Shown: piece after piece, positions 5,427-5,893 of the stretch
How the letters are laid out: each line of letters begins with the position of its first letter
How positions within the stretch are numbered: position 1 is the first letter of the stretch
From: an uncultured Haloferula sp.
GTDB taxonomy: Bacteria; Verrucomicrobiota; Verrucomicrobiae; Verrucomicrobiales; Akkermansiaceae
DNA: 5,893 bases
Assembly (NCBI GenBank): GCA_946481625.1
Contig: CAMLOZ010000254.1
Coordinates: forward strand, 1 to 5,893
Direction: 5' to 3'
Position numbers and translations under genes: made by a program
Notes under the pieces: model-generated
What the model was told of the DNA's origin: nothing
Databases searched by the model: none
The model's input: the letters and a program-made list of their open reading frames with translations, nothing else

Positions 5427-5882
5427 TCAATCCCACACGAACTTCTCGTCCCAATCGATATGGTGCTTCTTCAGCATCGCGCGGAACTCATCCTGAAAGC
5501 TTTGCTTCCGATGGTGCTCTTCTTGGTTGGCGATGTATGCTTGGACTTTGTCCAATTGAGAGATGCTCACCGAGAAGGCGCCATACCCGGATTGCCATGC
5601 GAAATCCCGCAGACCCGGATTTTGAGCTTTGATCCATAAGCTCGACGCCCGTTTCAGCTCTTTGAGCCAATCAGCCTGCGAAATCGTCCGGGCGTGGCGT
5701 GCGAGGAGATGCACATGGTCCTCCACGCCGCCGGTGAGAACCGTCGGGCAATCGAGTTTCCGCGAGATCCCGGAGAGGTAGCCATGCAGATCGGCGCGGA
5801 GTTCCTTGTCTGCGAGATACGGAACCCGCGATTTCGTCGAGAAGACGACGTGGAGGTAAACGGCGGAGAGAGATTGGGCCAT
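5427..5882 (-). CDS. tnpA: IS200/IS605-type single-strand (Y1 HUH) transposase TnpA
   Basis: This 151-residue protein has the full Y1 transposase pattern. An N-terminal strand SLSAVYLHVVFSTKSRVPYL covers 4-23. The HUH metal-binding motif is His56-Val-His58 in GGVEDHVHLL. The WQSGYGAFSVS block is at 96-106. The catalytic tyrosine is very probably Tyr116 in VQAYIANQ, with Gln120 on the same helix. The tail ends in FVWD. Such enzymes cut and rejoin single-stranded DNA through a 5'-phosphotyrosine at hairpin ends and work as dimers. The YI-x-NQ motif is of IS200 type; REP-associated transposases (RAYTs) usually have YI-x-NP. The gene appears complete and intact, with ATG at 5882-5880 and stop at 5429-5427. 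Only 11 bp precede the start, so the left-end hairpin is outside the window. No TnpB follows. A functional transposase is likely but element ends are not defined. Confidence 0.92.
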   Translation of the reverse strand: MAQSLSAVYLHVVFSTKSRVPYLADKELRADLHGYLSGISRKLDCPTVLTGGVEDHVHLLARHARTISQADWLKELKRASSLWIKAQNPGLRDFAWQSGYGAFSVSISQLDKVQAYIANQEEHHRKQSFQDEFRAMLKKHHIDWDEKFVWD

Positions 5883-5893
5883 GGAAGGTCGGG

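Noticed and set aside
4946..5639. Overlapping plus-strand open frames (228, 156 and 93 codons)
   Set aside because: They cross the direct repeats and hairpin and run antisense to DUF2200 and/or the transposase. The repeated residues they show come from the 26-bp DNA repeat.
5427..5882. Canonical REP-associated tyrosine transposase (RAYT)
   Set aside because: The catalytic helix reads YIANQ, an IS200-type signature, where RAYTs usually have YI-x-NP. It is kept as an IS200/IS605-type enzyme, and the REP link is given only as a hypothesis.

Overview
The window is GC-rich bacterial DNA with high-GC codon use. Three things suggest a Verrucomicrobiota-like (Luteolibacter/Haloferula type) genome: the protein style, an IS200-type transposase of a form common in that phylum, and intergenic DNA packed with GTAG-headed palindromes. 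This assignment rests on general familiarity and is not proven by any single marker.

Left part (1-4376, + strand): an efflux operon read left to right. The window opens in the last 54 codons of a probable TetR/AcrR-type regulator. Its stop codon overlaps the start of a periplasmic adaptor (membrane fusion) protein in an ATGA junction. The adaptor's stop in turn abuts or overlaps a 1027-residue RND pump of the hydrophobe/amphiphile (HAE1, AcrB-like) type. The pump carries the full proton-relay set (two Asp in TM4, Lys in TM10, Arg and Thr in TM11/12). Pump and adaptor would form two parts of a tripartite proton-driven exporter. No outer-membrane channel (TolC/OprM type) is present, so it must lie upstream or elsewhere. 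The regulator probably represses its own operon.

Middle (4377-4768): the intergenic space between the convergent pump and DUF2200 genes. It holds the most interesting structure in the window: two adjacent composite palindromes, each with a GTAG-plus-hairpin unit on the left and an inverted hairpin-plus-CTAC unit on the right (4450-4544 and 4555-4662). This is the layout of REPIN/BIME elements. Two further perfect palindromes follow (4700-4733).

Right part (4769-5893, - strand): a DUF2200 gene of unknown function, then 280 bp with a 24/26-match direct repeat and a long GC-rich hairpin, then a complete 151-residue IS200/IS605-type HUH (Y1) transposase whose start lies 11 bp from the window edge. 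The hairpin downstream of the transposase may be its right end or an unrelated repeat.

I see no CRISPR array, no tRNA or rRNA, and no defence or biosynthetic system. The genes are ordinary families. The novelty candidates are the repeat structures and their possible link to HUH transposases.
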